A stretch of 64,000 nt of DNA from Sphingobacterium bovisgrunnientis (GCF_009829085.1 NZ_WUQY01000017.1:1-64000), one strand, 5' to 3'; counted from the first letter of the stretch, positions 42,886 through 52,265 are shown. Made by a program: numbers and translations. Notes: a model not told the origin generated them from the sequence alone.

Positions 42886-44968
42886 TGCGTTTGTAGCTTT
42901 TGTTTTTATCAAATTCAAAGGATGTTTTGAAATCGGTATCTAACACGATGTAAGCATCAAATTTCTTTCTGGATTTGCTTTTCATTCCTTTAATCAATGA
43001 TGTTTTACCTTTATTGATAAGGGTTTCAATGTCGGAAATACCGATTTGAACTCCGCAAACATTACGGAATTGTAACCAACCACAAACCTCTTCAGGACAT
43101 TTGACTATTTTATCACGGATAATCAGTTGTTGGCTTTTGCATTTCGGACAAATAAGTTTAGGTAGATTTTTTTGAGTAATGGAACTTTGTAGCAGTTCAT
43201 TTGTAATCACTGAAGCATACGTTTCCATTTCCTTTTGAAACGAATCGACATCAGCTTCGTTATTTTCGATTTTCTGCAAAGCCAATTCCCATTCGGCAGT
43301 CATTGCCACATCTGCAATTTTCTGGTCTTTAACCAACTCATACACTTGCAACCCCTTTTCAGTAGGGATGAGTGATTTCTTATCTCGTTGGATATAATTT
43401 CGAGTAAACAGTGTTTCAATAATAGAAGCTCTTGTTGCAGGTGTACCTATGCCAATATGTTGCAAAGCTTTCTGTTCTTCTACATTTTCGATTTCCTTAC
43501 CTGCGGACTCCATTGCAGATAGTAATCCTGCTTCGGTATAAAGTACGGGAGGTTTTGTTTTCTTTTCCAACACGACAGCTTCCTTTATTTTCAGTTCATT
43601 GCCTTCTTTCAGTTCGGGTAGATCCTGTATAGGTTCCGTCTCATCATCCGAGAAATTACCTTTAATACCACGCCAACCTGCTTCAATTACTTTACAACCT
43701 TTCAACATAAAATCATAATGCGACACTTCCAATGATACGTCCGTTATTTCTTTGATACAAGCTTGTGCAATCGCTTCGAGCATTCGAAAGGCAATTAAAT
43801 CATAAACCGCATTTTCCTTTGCGTTCAGTGCCGAAGGGATTTTATCTGTAATCAATAATCCATGATGGTCAGTAACACGTAGATCATTTACTATACGCTT
43901 ACTGAAGTGTCTCCATTTCATTTTTGATACAGCTTGTTTACACGTTTCTCTGTCTTGCAACGCTCTAACAAGATTTGGAATATCCACCCACACGTCTTCC
44001 GGAATATACTTACTTCCCGTACGTGGGTACGTAATAAACTTCTTTTCGTATAAACTTTGAGCAATGTTTAGGGTTTCTTCAGCAGAAAGATTAAGCCTTT
44101 TATTGGCTTCCTTTTGCAATCCAGTAAGGTCGAACAGTAGCGGTGGTTGCTCTGCTATACTTTTAGTTGTTATCGATGTAATTGTAGCTGCACCAATACG
44201 CTGAACAGATTTGAGGATATCATTAGCGAGTTTCTGTTCTTCCCATTTGTTTTTTGATATGCTTTTGAATTCAATGTCTTCCTTTTGGTATACTAACTGA
44301 ATTTGCCAATACTTTTTGATGGAAAAATTCTTGTTTTCGATATATCGTTTACAAATTAAAGCCAGTGTTGGCGTTTGAACTCTGCCTAAAGAATAAACAC
44401 TATGACCAGCGGCGATGCTCAAAGCTTGTGTGGCGTTAATACCTACAAGCCAATCGGCACGGCTTCTTCCTTGTGCCGAATGATACAATCCGTCAAACTC
44501 TTTTCCATTTTTAAGGTTATCAAAACCCTGTTTAATGGCTTTTTCAGTTAGCGAACTGATCCAAAGACGTTCAAAGGGTTTGCTACACTTCAGGTATTCA
44601 TAGATGTACCTAAATATCAATTCGCCTTCACGACCAGCGTCGGTAGCGACTATAATACTATCGCTTTTATCAAATAATTCCTTGATAATTTTGAGTTGCT
44701 TTAATGCTCCAGTATCCGTGGAATAACTTTTATCTTTTTTGACCTTACGAACAGTAAGTACGAAAGGATTTGGTAATATAGGTAACGATGCTTTATCAAA
44801 ACCTGAAATTCCGTAATCTTCGGGCATTCCCAATCCTATTAAATGACCGAATGCCCAGGTAACAAAATAGCCGTTGCCCGTCAGGTAGCCATCCTTCTTG
44901 TCGGATGCACCTAACAGGCTTGCTATTTCCCTTGCTACGCTTGGTTTCTCTGCGATTATTGTCTTCAT
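42875..44968 (-). CDS. topB: Type IA DNA topoisomerase III
   Basis: 697 residues. N-terminal TOPRIM (TIIAEKPSVAREIASLLG and ATDAGREGELIFRYI), the conserved LWISSLTEKAI, the active-site tyrosine in FITYPRTGSKY, and a C-terminal zinc-finger-like segment (CPKCKSQQLIIRDKIVKCPEEVCGW). Plasmid and ICE TopB enzymes decatenate or resolve DNA during transfer and are a regular part of Bacteroidetes conjugative elements next to a DUF3945 gene, as here (2-nt gap). Complete. Confidence 0.93.
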   Translation of the reverse strand: MKTIIAEKPSVAREIASLLGASDKKDGYLTGNGYFVTWAFGHLIGLGMPEDYGISGFDKASLPILPNPFVLTVRKVKKDKSYSTDTGALKQLKIIKELFDKSDSIIVATDAGREGELIFRYIYEYLKCSKPFERLWISSLTEKAIKQGFDNLKNGKEFDGLYHSAQGRSRADWLVGINATQALSIAAGHSVYSLGRVQTPTLALICKRYIENKNFSIKKYWQIQLVYQKEDIEFKSISKNKWEEQKLANDILKSVQRIGAATITSITTKSIAEQPPLLFDLTGLQKEANKRLNLSAEETLNIAQSLYEKKFITYPRTGSKYIPEDVWVDIPNLVRALQDRETCKQAVSKMKWRHFSKRIVNDLRVTDHHGLLITDKIPSALNAKENAVYDLIAFRMLEAIAQACIKEITDVSLEVSHYDFMLKGCKVIEAGWRGIKGNFSDDETEPIQDLPELKEGNELKIKEAVVLEKKTKPPVLYTEAGLLSAMESAGKEIENVEEQKALQHIGIGTPATRASIIETLFTRNYIQRDKKSLIPTEKGLQVYELVKDQKIADVAMTAEWELALQKIENNEADVDSFQKEMETYASVITNELLQSSITQKNLPKLICPKCKSQQLIIRDKIVKCPEEVCGWLQFRNVCGVQIGISDIETLINKGKTSLIKGMKSKSRKKFDAYIVLDTDFKTSFEFDKNKSYKRNGK

Positions 44969-44970
44969 AA

Positions 44971-46417
44971 TTAACTTACTTTTCTACCTTTTGATTTAGC
45001 AGGTGCTTTTTGTTCTTGCTGTTGCTTTTCATTCTTAGGTCTTTGTTGTCCCGATTTTAAAGGTTCTTTGATCTTCTTGGTGGCCTCGTTGGTTTTTCCC
45101 TGAGAATTAACAGCAGTTTGGGTTTTGTGGGCTTCGGTAGGTTTTATTCTTTCCTTGTAATGATTTGGAAACTCAAAACCTGTTTTTCCGGTGTCTTTGT
45201 TGAACGTGATGTAGCCGTTATACGTCTGTCCTTTTTTGTCGACAAGTCCTGCCATATAAATGGTTTGTCCTGCTTTGAAATCTTTGTATTGCTCGTCTGT
45301 CAGTTCCTTACCACGAAATGTTTTTGGTACTTCCTGTGATTGACTTTGAGTATTGTTTTGTTGAACATTTTGTTTGTTGTTGTTACTGCGATCAAACAAG
45401 AATTCGGTATAGCGCTTATCAGCATTGTACTGTACAGTTGCTGAAAACTCCGTTCCTTTTGCTGAAATCATACCATCTAATTGGAGTAGTTTGCCTTCCA
45501 TTAAGGTCCGTTTTTGCTCTTCGTTCAGTTTAACACCTTTAATCTCATCTGGTATCTTAATAAAATCTGTCCGCAAAGCAATTACATCATTGGTCAACCT
45601 GTCAATACTGATAATCGAGGGCATTTGTTCTCCTGTTTTAGAATTGGTCAGATTAACTACTCGTCCCATATTGCCAGTTTCGAGTAAGTTTTTCTTGTCC
45701 TCATCTGTAAATTTATGTCCGAAAAATTCAAAGTGCAGATTTGGTTCTTTTTTAATACCGTGAATTGCCACGACTACATTTCCTTCTTCGTTTTGCTGTA
45801 AAGACAAGCGGGCATCTGTGCGAATGATAGAGCTCCCAAGATTAACGCCTATGGGTATCAATTCGTTGGTTTTATAACCTCTTAGTAAAGGATCTAGCAA
45901 GTTTCTTTTTTCAAGGAATTCCTTACTTAATCCAAGATTTTTCATGGTGTCCCAATCAATCTGCTCTGGTTTGTAACGGTATTCGTTTGCCGTTTCGGTT
46001 GTTTGTGTTGTTGCCATATCATTTTTATTTTCTTGTTTATTATTCTCTGATGTGTTGGTTTTTACTTCGTGTTCTTTCATCGTTTTTTCGCCTTCAGGAG
46101 TTGGGTTATCAACCTGTTTCTGCAATTCCTTTGCTTTGTCAAGGGCAATAGGTTCAGGAACTTTGAAAAAGGAAAAATTCGTTGGGTTCTTCAATTGGCT
46201 GAAGAAATTGGAGAAAAAATTGAAAAAAGAAATCACCGTGTCTGTCCACACGTAAAAATTGATTTTGGTTCTTTTTCGTAGGATCTACGATTTTCATACT
46301 TCCTTTTTGATCCATGCTCTTAACAGCTTGTATTTTCATTTTCTCTTTATCCAACACCAATAAAATATCCAAAAGCTGTTCTGGGGATTCTGTTTTTGCT
46401 TTGTTTAATTCTTCCAT
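44971..46417 (-). pseudogene. DUF3945 protein gene split by a one-base frameshift
   Basis: The N-terminal 59 residues (MEELNKAKTESPEQLLDILLVLDKE.. to FLRVDRHGD) are in one frame from the ATG at 46417; the rest (FFNFFSNFFSQLKNPTNFSFFKVPEPIA.. to the C-terminus at 44971, with DUF3945 units such as LLRGYKTNELIPIGVNLG and FRGKELTDEQYKDFKAGQTIYMAGLVDKKG) is in another. Removing one base from the run of six A at 46223-46228 (T on the coding strand) restores a single 480-residue frame. This could be a real loss of function, slippage in a homopolymer, or a sequence error. The gene accompanies topB in related elements; its function is unknown. Confidence 0.8.
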
Positions 46418-46661
46418 AACTATTAATGTTTAAATTAGAATTATGGAAAATAAGAGATATCTTTAAGAGTTATATTGTAGCTGTATTACTTGGCAGAAGA
46501 TGGCTTTGGTTGGCTACTTGATTTAGGAAAGAGATAAACGGAAGGTGGTTCTGAGTTTTAGGAGATGAAATCCGTTCTGTTTTTGATTTATATAGTTCTC
46601 TGGGACAATAATATATTATAAACTATTCTTTTTTGTCATAAAATATAATGTATTTTTTTTA

Positions 46662-46829
46662 ATGATGAATGCTGTAAAAGATATATTAGAAATCTTGTCT
46701 AAACATCCATTTTGGGAATATTTAATCCTAAGAACTTAGATATTGAGGATTACAAGAATTTTATTATCCCTAGAAAGTTAATTGATATAACTGTAGATAC
46801 ATCATATATCAGTCAATGTACTATTTAGT
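46662..46829 (+). pseudogene. Small frameshifted reading frame of unknown origin
   Basis: In the otherwise empty gap 46418-46965, an ATG at 46662 opens MMNAVKDILEILSKHPFWEYL. After the loss of one A near 46719 a second frame continues NPKNLDIEDYKNFIIPRKLIDITVDTSY.. to TAG at 46827-46829. Joined, they give a plausible 56-residue protein or gene fragment. No family recognised. The rest of the gap is AT-rich without visible structure. Confidence 0.3.
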
Positions 46830-46965
46830 TCAGGGTAGAAATCTTGGTAAATTATATTTCATTTTTTTAATCAGATATTCTTTTTGAAAGGTTTTGATTT
46901 AATCGTTTCGATAGCCAGTTGAGTGGCGGGGTAATTATTGCTAAAAGTTGGATTAATTTCCCATC

Positions 46966-47610
46966 TTAAATAATAGATTTAATAATAGATTTTAAACGAG
47001 ATTGTCCAATTGCTTTAAAATAGATAAAGGACTCACGATGACAGTGTCTGTATTTTTTTCCACTTGCGCAAAAACATTTGGAAGTACGGTGTGGAATTTC
47101 ATTTTTATAGATGAATACCAAAATTTTTAATACTTTATCAGCGTTAGTTGTACCAAGCATAGTATATAAAGATTCTAAGACACCTTTTTTCCCATGAGAT
47201 CGCTCATTTAAGTAATAACCTTCTAATTCCCTAAAAACTTGATTATGTAAATAGGGAACCAAGTGATTTTGAATAAAACCCAATAAGGTAATGCCTTTAC
47301 TGCATTGGATGTATTCCTCCGCAGGAGTGCATATACAAAAGTGACCATCCGGATACACATGCCAATCTATATTGTGTGGAAGTCTTCCATTTGTTTCATT
47401 GACTACAGGAAAACTATTTGGATAATCTATGGTACATAAGATTTTTACAGAATACGAGTCATATGGTATACCGTTTTCATCCAGGAGGTCGATCTTTCCT
47501 TCTAAATATGGAAGAGAATCTTCCCGACTTAATAATTTAAGGTCGGGAAAATTACTTATAGTATGGGTTGCTTCTTCTGCAAATTTGAGATATGAATTAT
47601 TCATGGCCAT
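46966..47610 (-). CDS. CBASS E2-like ubiquitin-conjugating protein with C-terminal SEC-C-type zinc motif
   Basis: 214 residues from the ATG at 47610 (another at 47604). The E2-like core has SVKILCTIDYPNSFPVV, the HPN-like RLPHNIDWHVYPDG and the candidate active cysteine in GHFCICTPAEE (C92 or C94). The C-terminus carries CFCASGKKYRHCH, a SEC-C-like zinc motif. In type II CBASS such enzymes attach the CD-NTase to other molecules and raise its activity; variants with only an E2 are known. No E1 or JAB protease gene is present here. The start overlaps the CD-NTase stop, so translation is coupled. Confidence 0.82.
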   Translation of the reverse strand: MAMNNSYLKFAEEATHTISNFPDLKLLSREDSLPYLEGKIDLLDENGIPYDSYSVKILCTIDYPNSFPVVNETNGRLPHNIDWHVYPDGHFCICTPAEEYIQCSKGITLLGFIQNHLVPYLHNQVFRELEGYYLNERSHGKKGVLESLYTMLGTTNADKVLKILVFIYKNEIPHRTSKCFCASGKKYRHCHRESFIYFKAIGQSRLKSIIKSII

Positions 47611-48538
47611 ATGGGATAGATGTACTAGCACCTATTGCTGCAGCTGCTACATTTCTTACTAAGTTCTCTTCTTTATCTTCCCCCAAAGGAAATCGATTTC
47701 CTAGATGTTTGCGCCAAAGTTTACTTGCTGTTCTTTGGTTATTCGAACGAATTGCTTCATCTGCATCAGTAATGAAATTATTTAAGGCTTCTAAAAATTT
47801 ATCCTTATTTACATAACCTTCGAGCAAGTTATCATTTGGTGTTGCAGGCACAATACAAGTAAATTTACTGGTTAATGCCTTTTTAATTTCTTTAAGAATG
47901 TCTCTGAGCGTAATATCATCACATTCATTTAATACAATTTTTTCCTTTGCATTCGTTGCTAAAATTGTTAAAGCTAATCCACTAGGCATTTTGAACGGAC
48001 GATCATCGGCCCATCCTTTTAAATACTTAATATCTCTAATCAAACGGCCATCTTTATCTTTTTTTGATACAAACCAATCTACCAAAGCTTTTGGGTCACT
48101 ATCTTCCCATCCATTTCCCTTTACAGCTATTCTATATTCTTGACCCTCAATTTTGTAATACACAGGATGGTCGACTTCATAATCATTTACAAAAATAGTG
48201 CGTACACATTTTTTTCTATTCTCTGCTGCTGTGTCCGTATATCCATCAACAGCTTGTCTAACCCAATCTTTGATTGTTGATGCCGTTACATCTGGTACTC
48301 GGAAGAAATAAATGCCATCATCCAAATCACAGATGTCTTGTTCAGTTCTTATTCCATTTTTCATTTTATATGAACCCTGAATGTAAAATTGTGGTACATA
48401 ATCAGGATGGTTATCTTTAAACCATTTTCTGATTTGTTTGCGAAGACCTTCTTTTGAATTCTTCATTTTATTGTTCTTTACTGATCCTATGGATATATCA
48501 CTATGATAATCCAAAAATAAACTATTACAGTTTGCCAT
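47597..48538 (-). CDS. CBASS CD-NTase (cyclic oligonucleotide synthase)
   Basis: 313 residues. The nucleotidyltransferase signature is present: GSYKMKNG (55-62) and the metal-binding DLDDGIYF (D71, D73), with a third acidic residue in YEVDHPVYY (D123). A helical C-terminal half completes the fold. It is DncV-like in general layout; the product nucleotide cannot be deduced. On phage infection it would make a cyclic di- or trinucleotide that activates the patatin lipase encoded just upstream. It starts one base after the lipase stop. The C-terminal end (STSIPYGHE) is the expected target tail for the E2-like protein. Confidence 0.9.
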   Translation of the reverse strand: MANCNSLFLDYHSDISIGSVKNNKMKNSKEGLRKQIRKWFKDNHPDYVPQFYIQGSYKMKNGIRTEQDICDLDDGIYFFRVPDVTASTIKDWVRQAVDGYTDTAAENRKKCVRTIFVNDYEVDHPVYYKIEGQEYRIAVKGNGWEDSDPKALVDWFVSKKDKDGRLIRDIKYLKGWADDRPFKMPSGLALTILATNAKEKIVLNECDDITLRDILKEIKKALTSKFTCIVPATPNDNLLEGYVNKDKFLEALNNFITDADEAIRSNNQRTASKLWRKHLGNRFPLGEDKEENLVRNVAAAAIGASTSIPYGHE

Positions 48539-48539
48539 A

Positions 48540-49568
48540 TTATTGTTGTTTTATAAAGTTTAAAATTTCTGTTATTCGATTTTTCGCTAGTTCCTCGCCA
48601 ATAGACTTCATTCGATCGATATGTTTCTTTTTTGAAGAATTAAGTTCAATGTTATCTCCCTTCATGTCATGCTGGATGCGTAAATGCGCAAAAGTATTAC
48701 CCATTTTCCCTAAGGCCCTTTGGAGAAATAAGAGATATTGTTCTGTAATCTGTGCCTGTGTATCGAGTACCAGATCAACTAACTTAGGATTTGGAAACAA
48801 CCAGTCAAATACATTTTTAGGTCGCCATGAGCGTTTAATAATTTGTTTTCCTTGCCCCGTTCCCAATGATAAAACTGATATATCACCAATAGGTATATCA
48901 AGTTTATCAGTTGCCTCAAAAACACCAATTAATGCCGGGTTATTAGCAAAAATACCCCCGTCGATCATATTGATGTTTGTACCTTCACCATGCTCATTTT
49001 TGAACGAAAAGGAGTGGGGTGGAAAATAAACAGGGGCAGAAGCACTAGACATGGCCACATGGTATGCAGGAACTTTATAATCTCGTCTGTATTCAAGATG
49101 ATGTTTTGTTTTAAAAACATTTATTACACCATCATTGCCATTGAAGGCTGGGACGCAGACTTTGGTTTTTAAATCATTTATTAAAGGATCTTCACCACCG
49201 TTGGCCTCAGCAAACACTTCACGAAGTTTCTTAAGCAATTTTTTATTGCTATAAATGGCATTTAATAATGCCCGACTTTTTTGAGGAATGAATTTGAACA
49301 CAAAGCGAGGAAAAATGAGCTCAGCATTTTCTTCATAAAATTTGGCCAAAAATTTTGCAGGTATACCCAGTGAAATACCAATTGCCAATATAGCTCCAGT
49401 AGAAGTACCACAGATTAAGTCGAAGTGCTCGTAAAGTTTCTTTTCAGGCTCTTCTTTTTGAAGTTCAGCCTCTAACTCCGCAAGGAGTTTGGCAGGGATA
49501 AGACCTCTTATCCCTCCACCATCAATTGATAGGATTTTAAATTTTTGTTTTTGTGTTGATTTCTCCAT
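48540..49568 (-). CDS. capV: CBASS patatin-like phospholipase effector (CapV-like)
   Basis: 342 residues with the patatin catalytic set: oxyanion loop SIDGGGIRG (14-22), nucleophile in GTSTG (S56) and the aspartate of the dyad in MIDGGIFANNPA (D203). CapV-type effectors are switched on by the cyclic nucleotide from the CD-NTase and degrade membrane phospholipids, killing the infected cell. First gene of a compact three-gene operon (lipase, CD-NTase, E2). No lipoprotein or signal peptide. Its promoter must lie in the 122-bp region shared with the divergent sigma factor operon. Confidence 0.92.
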   Translation of the reverse strand: MEKSTQKQKFKILSIDGGGIRGLIPAKLLAELEAELQKEEPEKKLYEHFDLICGTSTGAILAIGISLGIPAKFLAKFYEENAELIFPRFVFKFIPQKSRALLNAIYSNKKLLKKLREVFAEANGGEDPLINDLKTKVCVPAFNGNDGVINVFKTKHHLEYRRDYKVPAYHVAMSSASAPVYFPPHSFSFKNEHGEGTNINMIDGGIFANNPALIGVFEATDKLDIPIGDISVLSLGTGQGKQIIKRSWRPKNVFDWLFPNPKLVDLVLDTQAQITEQYLLFLQRALGKMGNTFAHLRIQHDMKGDNIELNSSKKKHIDRMKSIGEELAKNRITEILNFIKQQ

Positions 49569-49690
49569 ATTATAAAAATATTTTGTTATTTTTAACTAGC
49601 ATTAACAAACTATTTTGTCTTAACTGCTGGTCATTATTAACTACGAAAAGCGTTACTAACGGTTTTGCGTATACCTAAATAGATATCCTT
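49569..49690. promoter_or_regulatory. Divergent promoter region between CBASS and sigma/protease operon
   Basis: 122 bp between two start codons on opposite strands. It is AT-rich and contains related TTAACTA/GTTAATA-like words on both sides (for example near 49597, 49620 and 49635), but no consensus TTTG/TAnnTTTG promoter is clear. If the sigma factor recognises its own promoters, they should be here. Confidence 0.4.
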
Positions 49691-50353
49691 ATGGATTGGA
49701 AGGAATTAGAAGATTCAAGTACAGCAGATTTAATAGAATATATTCAAGGTCGTAAACATTTTTATGAAGCAGCTGAATGTGCATTCAAGGTATTTTTTAT
49801 AAGATTTGAAGCAGATTTAACCAAAAAATGCAGAGTTATTGCGATTAAATGGGGATACAGCAAGGAAGATGGTGATATTTTATCAGAACAGGCATTAGAT
49901 AAATTTTGGAAAAAAGCACATCTATTTAATGCTCAACAATGTAAAAGCGTAAATCTTAATCAGTGCGTATTGTTTTATATTTATAGGATTGCACAACGGT
50001 TATTAGTGGATCGTCAAAGATTGGAAGGTGAGAAGGATCCTTATCTTGGAGAAGAAGAGCTGGTTTTAGAATTTCCAGATTTAGAAAAAATGGAAATACC
50101 AAAAGAAAAGCTAAAAGATTTAAAAGCTACAACAGAATTGATAGACAAAGCGTTGCAACGATTGAGTACAAAACACAAAATTATTTACTTAACCTATCGT
50201 AGTTACGAAAGAGATGGTAAAAAATTACCACGTCAGTTGCTTAAAAAACTTAGAGAAGAGCTTGACTTATCACAAACATCAATCAGAGTTTATAAAAAGG
50301 AAGCATTAGAAACCGTCGGTAAAATAATTGAAATTTATGGAACAAAAAAATAA
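49691..50353 (+). CDS. Sigma-70 family RNA polymerase sigma factor-like protein
   Basis: 220 residues. Region 2-like helices (WGYSKEDGDILSEQALDKFWKKAHLF and VLFYIYRIAQRLLVDRQRLEGE) and a region 4-like helix-turn-helix (LIDKALQRLSTKHKIIYLTYRSYERDG.. then LREELDLSQTSIRVYKKEALETVGKI) give the layout of a small alternative sigma factor. It begins a three-gene operon divergent from CBASS. The next gene starts before its stop. No transmembrane anti-sigma gene follows. It may drive its own operon, the CBASS operon, or both; this is inference from arrangement. Confidence 0.75.
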   Translation: MDWKELEDSSTADLIEYIQGRKHFYEAAECAFKVFFIRFEADLTKKCRVIAIKWGYSKEDGDILSEQALDKFWKKAHLFNAQQCKSVNLNQCVLFYIYRIAQRLLVDRQRLEGEKDPYLGEEELVLEFPDLEKMEIPKEKLKDLKATTELIDKALQRLSTKHKIIYLTYRSYERDGKKLPRQLLKKLREELDLSQTSIRVYKKEALETVGKIIEIYGTKK

Positions 50354-50687
50354 TCTCTTTGAAAATCCAGAGCATATTACCGAATGGTTATGCTCTACCG
50401 GCTATCTTTTTCCTCGTAATGAGATTGAGTTGAATCGCTTTGATAAACTTTTTTTCAATATTGAGATTAAAGATTCAACAGTTTCTTTAGATCGAATCAT
50501 AAATAATGAGGTCCGAAAGTTTCCACTGTCGAATATTTTCAAACAAGAAAATGAGCAAGATGTGATGGATGCATTTAAAATGGTAGCAAGAAAAGGTCTT
50601 GAAGATTTACCTGATCATATCTTTAATAAAATGAAAAAAAACCAAGATAATGGAAATCAGTCTTCACCGGAAGAAACGGATAAATAA
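50337..50687 (+). CDS. Small protein between sigma factor and ImmA/IrrE protease
   Basis: 116 residues from the ATG at 50337, overlapping the sigma factor gene by 17 nt; the protease gene in turn starts 38 nt before this one ends. No family recognised. Mixed helical composition, no membrane segment, Lys/Asn/Glu-rich C-terminus (MKKNQDNGNQSSPEETDK). Its place between a sigma factor and a protease makes it a candidate anti-sigma factor or protease substrate. That is inference; the sequence carries no known anti-sigma motif. Confidence 0.65.
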   Translation: MEQKNNLFENPEHITEWLCSTGYLFPRNEIELNRFDKLFFNIEIKDSTVSLDRIINNEVRKFPLSNIFKQENEQDVMDAFKMVARKGLEDLPDHIFNKMKKNQDNGNQSSPEETDK

Positions 50688-51453
50688 CTTAGCAAATTAT
50701 GTGTCAGAAGATTTTACTGAAGGTCATAGAGTTAATTTAATAAAAATTGCCAAATATGAAGAGCTTTCTTTATACTATGATCATTATGAAAATACTTTTG
50801 ATGGTATGTTAGTTTATATTGACTCGATATTTCATATTCATATAAATATAGATAAAGGAAATACTATTAGCTCCAAAAGAGGGCGCTTTACACTTGCCCA
50901 TGAATTGGGACATTACCTTATTGATGAGCATCGAATTGCCATGAAGTATGGCATGATTACTTCCCATCAATCTAAAAATGGGCTATTAAATAAAGACTTA
51001 ATAGAATTGGAGGCAGATTATTTTGCTAGTTGCCTGTTAATGCCTGAAGCATTATTTAAGCAAGCCTGCGCTCGAAAGCAATTTTCTTTTACTCTAATTG
51101 AAACTCTTTCCAATTTATTTCAAGTGAGTATTATGGCATCTATTCTTAGATTTATTGAGATTGGTTCTAGAGAGTTTATGGTTATCATTTCAAAAGATCG
51201 TGTTATAAGATGGTTTTCAAAAAGTAGCGATTTTCAAAAGGTAGGTTTCAAATTTAAAGTTAATTCCACTCTCCCTCAAGAATCTAGATCAATTTCATTT
51301 GCAAATCATAGTTATGGGCATTATATTTCTGAAATTGAAGAAGTTGATTCCGATATATGGTTCATTAATGAATTTTACAACGATACTCTATTTGAGCAAT
51401 ATTATTATTCAGAGATTAACGGGTATTTGATTACATTGGTATGGTTTAAATAG
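50650..51453 (+). CDS. ImmA/IrrE-family metallopeptidase
   Basis: 267 residues. The zinc protease motif FTLAHELGHYL (H84, E85, H88) and third ligand in IELEADYFASCLLMP (E121) place it in the ImmA/IrrE family, followed by a helical segment and a C-terminal beta domain. Family members cut a repressor to switch on mobile-element or stress genes; the CBASS-linked CapP protease does this with the CapH repressor (family knowledge). Here the gene is coupled to a sigma factor and a small protein, not to an HTH repressor. The start overlaps the upstream gene by 38 nt. Confidence 0.85.
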   Translation: MEISLHRKKRINNLANYVSEDFTEGHRVNLIKIAKYEELSLYYDHYENTFDGMLVYIDSIFHIHINIDKGNTISSKRGRFTLAHELGHYLIDEHRIAMKYGMITSHQSKNGLLNKDLIELEADYFASCLLMPEALFKQACARKQFSFTLIETLSNLFQVSIMASILRFIEIGSREFMVIISKDRVIRWFSKSSDFQKVGFKFKVNSTLPQESRSISFANHSYGHYISEIEEVDSDIWFINEFYNDTLFEQYYYSEINGYLITLVWFK

Positions 51454-51737
51454 TTCCCTAAGGTAAACAGGCTTAATAATGATAAAGCTGGACTTCAGTT
51501 TTAGATCAGCTACAATATTAGCATTTACCTTAATTGGATGATTTTGATTATATACTAAATTAGATAATACTCTCCAAACGAGGTTTGATGGCTAATGGTA
51601 AAATGTATAGTTTTACTTTAAGCTCTTATAATAAAGTCGGATCAGCGTCGTTGTGATAATAAATCCACGCCAGAGAATACCATTTGGCTGAAACCACCAA
51701 AACGTGGTACTAAATAATTTGTTAGACCTGGTGGAAG

Positions 51738-52265
51738 CTAGGTCTTTAATCTCTTCATATACAATTTTGTATTTTTTTTAGTAGGGTGTGGCCAATGTTC
51801 AATAAAATCAGACTTCTGTAGATCACTTGATAGATTAGTAAGCTTTAATTCAGGATAATATTTCCATATTATTTCTTTTATATATTTTAATTCTATACCT
51901 TGACTACTAGTAAACTCTTCATCTATTATCAAAATTTTATCTATAATGAAAGGAATAGAAGGAGCATCTGATAATATTTTAGTGTATTCAATATTTCTTA
52001 AGTGTTTTTTTTTAAGGATTACTCTTAAATCGTCTGGTACTGGCTGTATTTCAGTAGTAAACTTTCTAAAATCGGTAGAAAAAAATTCGCAAGCCTTTTG
52101 AATGGTTTTTGGGGTAAATTCATACTTATCATTCTCTGAGAAAATGTATTCTAACCATCTTTTGGATACATCTAACACATTAGCAAATACTTCTATTGTT
52201 AATCCACTATTTTTAAAGTAATTCTTAATGTTTGCGGTAGTTATTTTAGCATTATAAGCTTTCAT
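51738..52265 (-). CDS. Helix-turn-helix (XRE-like) protein
   Basis: 175 residues. The N-terminal part carries a helix-turn-helix (NSGLTIEVFANVLDVSKRWLEYIFSENDKYEFTPKTIQKACEFFS, about 20-64), which recognises DNA in XRE-type regulators. The C-terminal 100 residues, with no known domain, include IPFIIDKILIIDEEFTSSQGIELKYIKEIIWKYY. It stands alone, converging on the protease gene across a 284-nt gap that holds nothing recognisable. It could regulate the CBASS/sigma locus, but no direct evidence. Confidence 0.65.
   Translation of the reverse strand: MKAYNAKITTANIKNYFKNSGLTIEVFANVLDVSKRWLEYIFSENDKYEFTPKTIQKACEFFSTDFRKFTTEIQPVPDDLRVILKKKHLRNIEYTKILSDAPSIPFIIDKILIIDEEFTSSQGIELKYIKEIIWKYYPELKLTNLSSDLQKSDFIEHWPHPTKKNTKLYMKRLKT

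Noticed and set aside
48540..49568. Ordinary lipid-metabolism patatin
   Set aside because: It forms a tight operon with a CD-NTase and an E2-like gene, so CBASS effector is the better reading.
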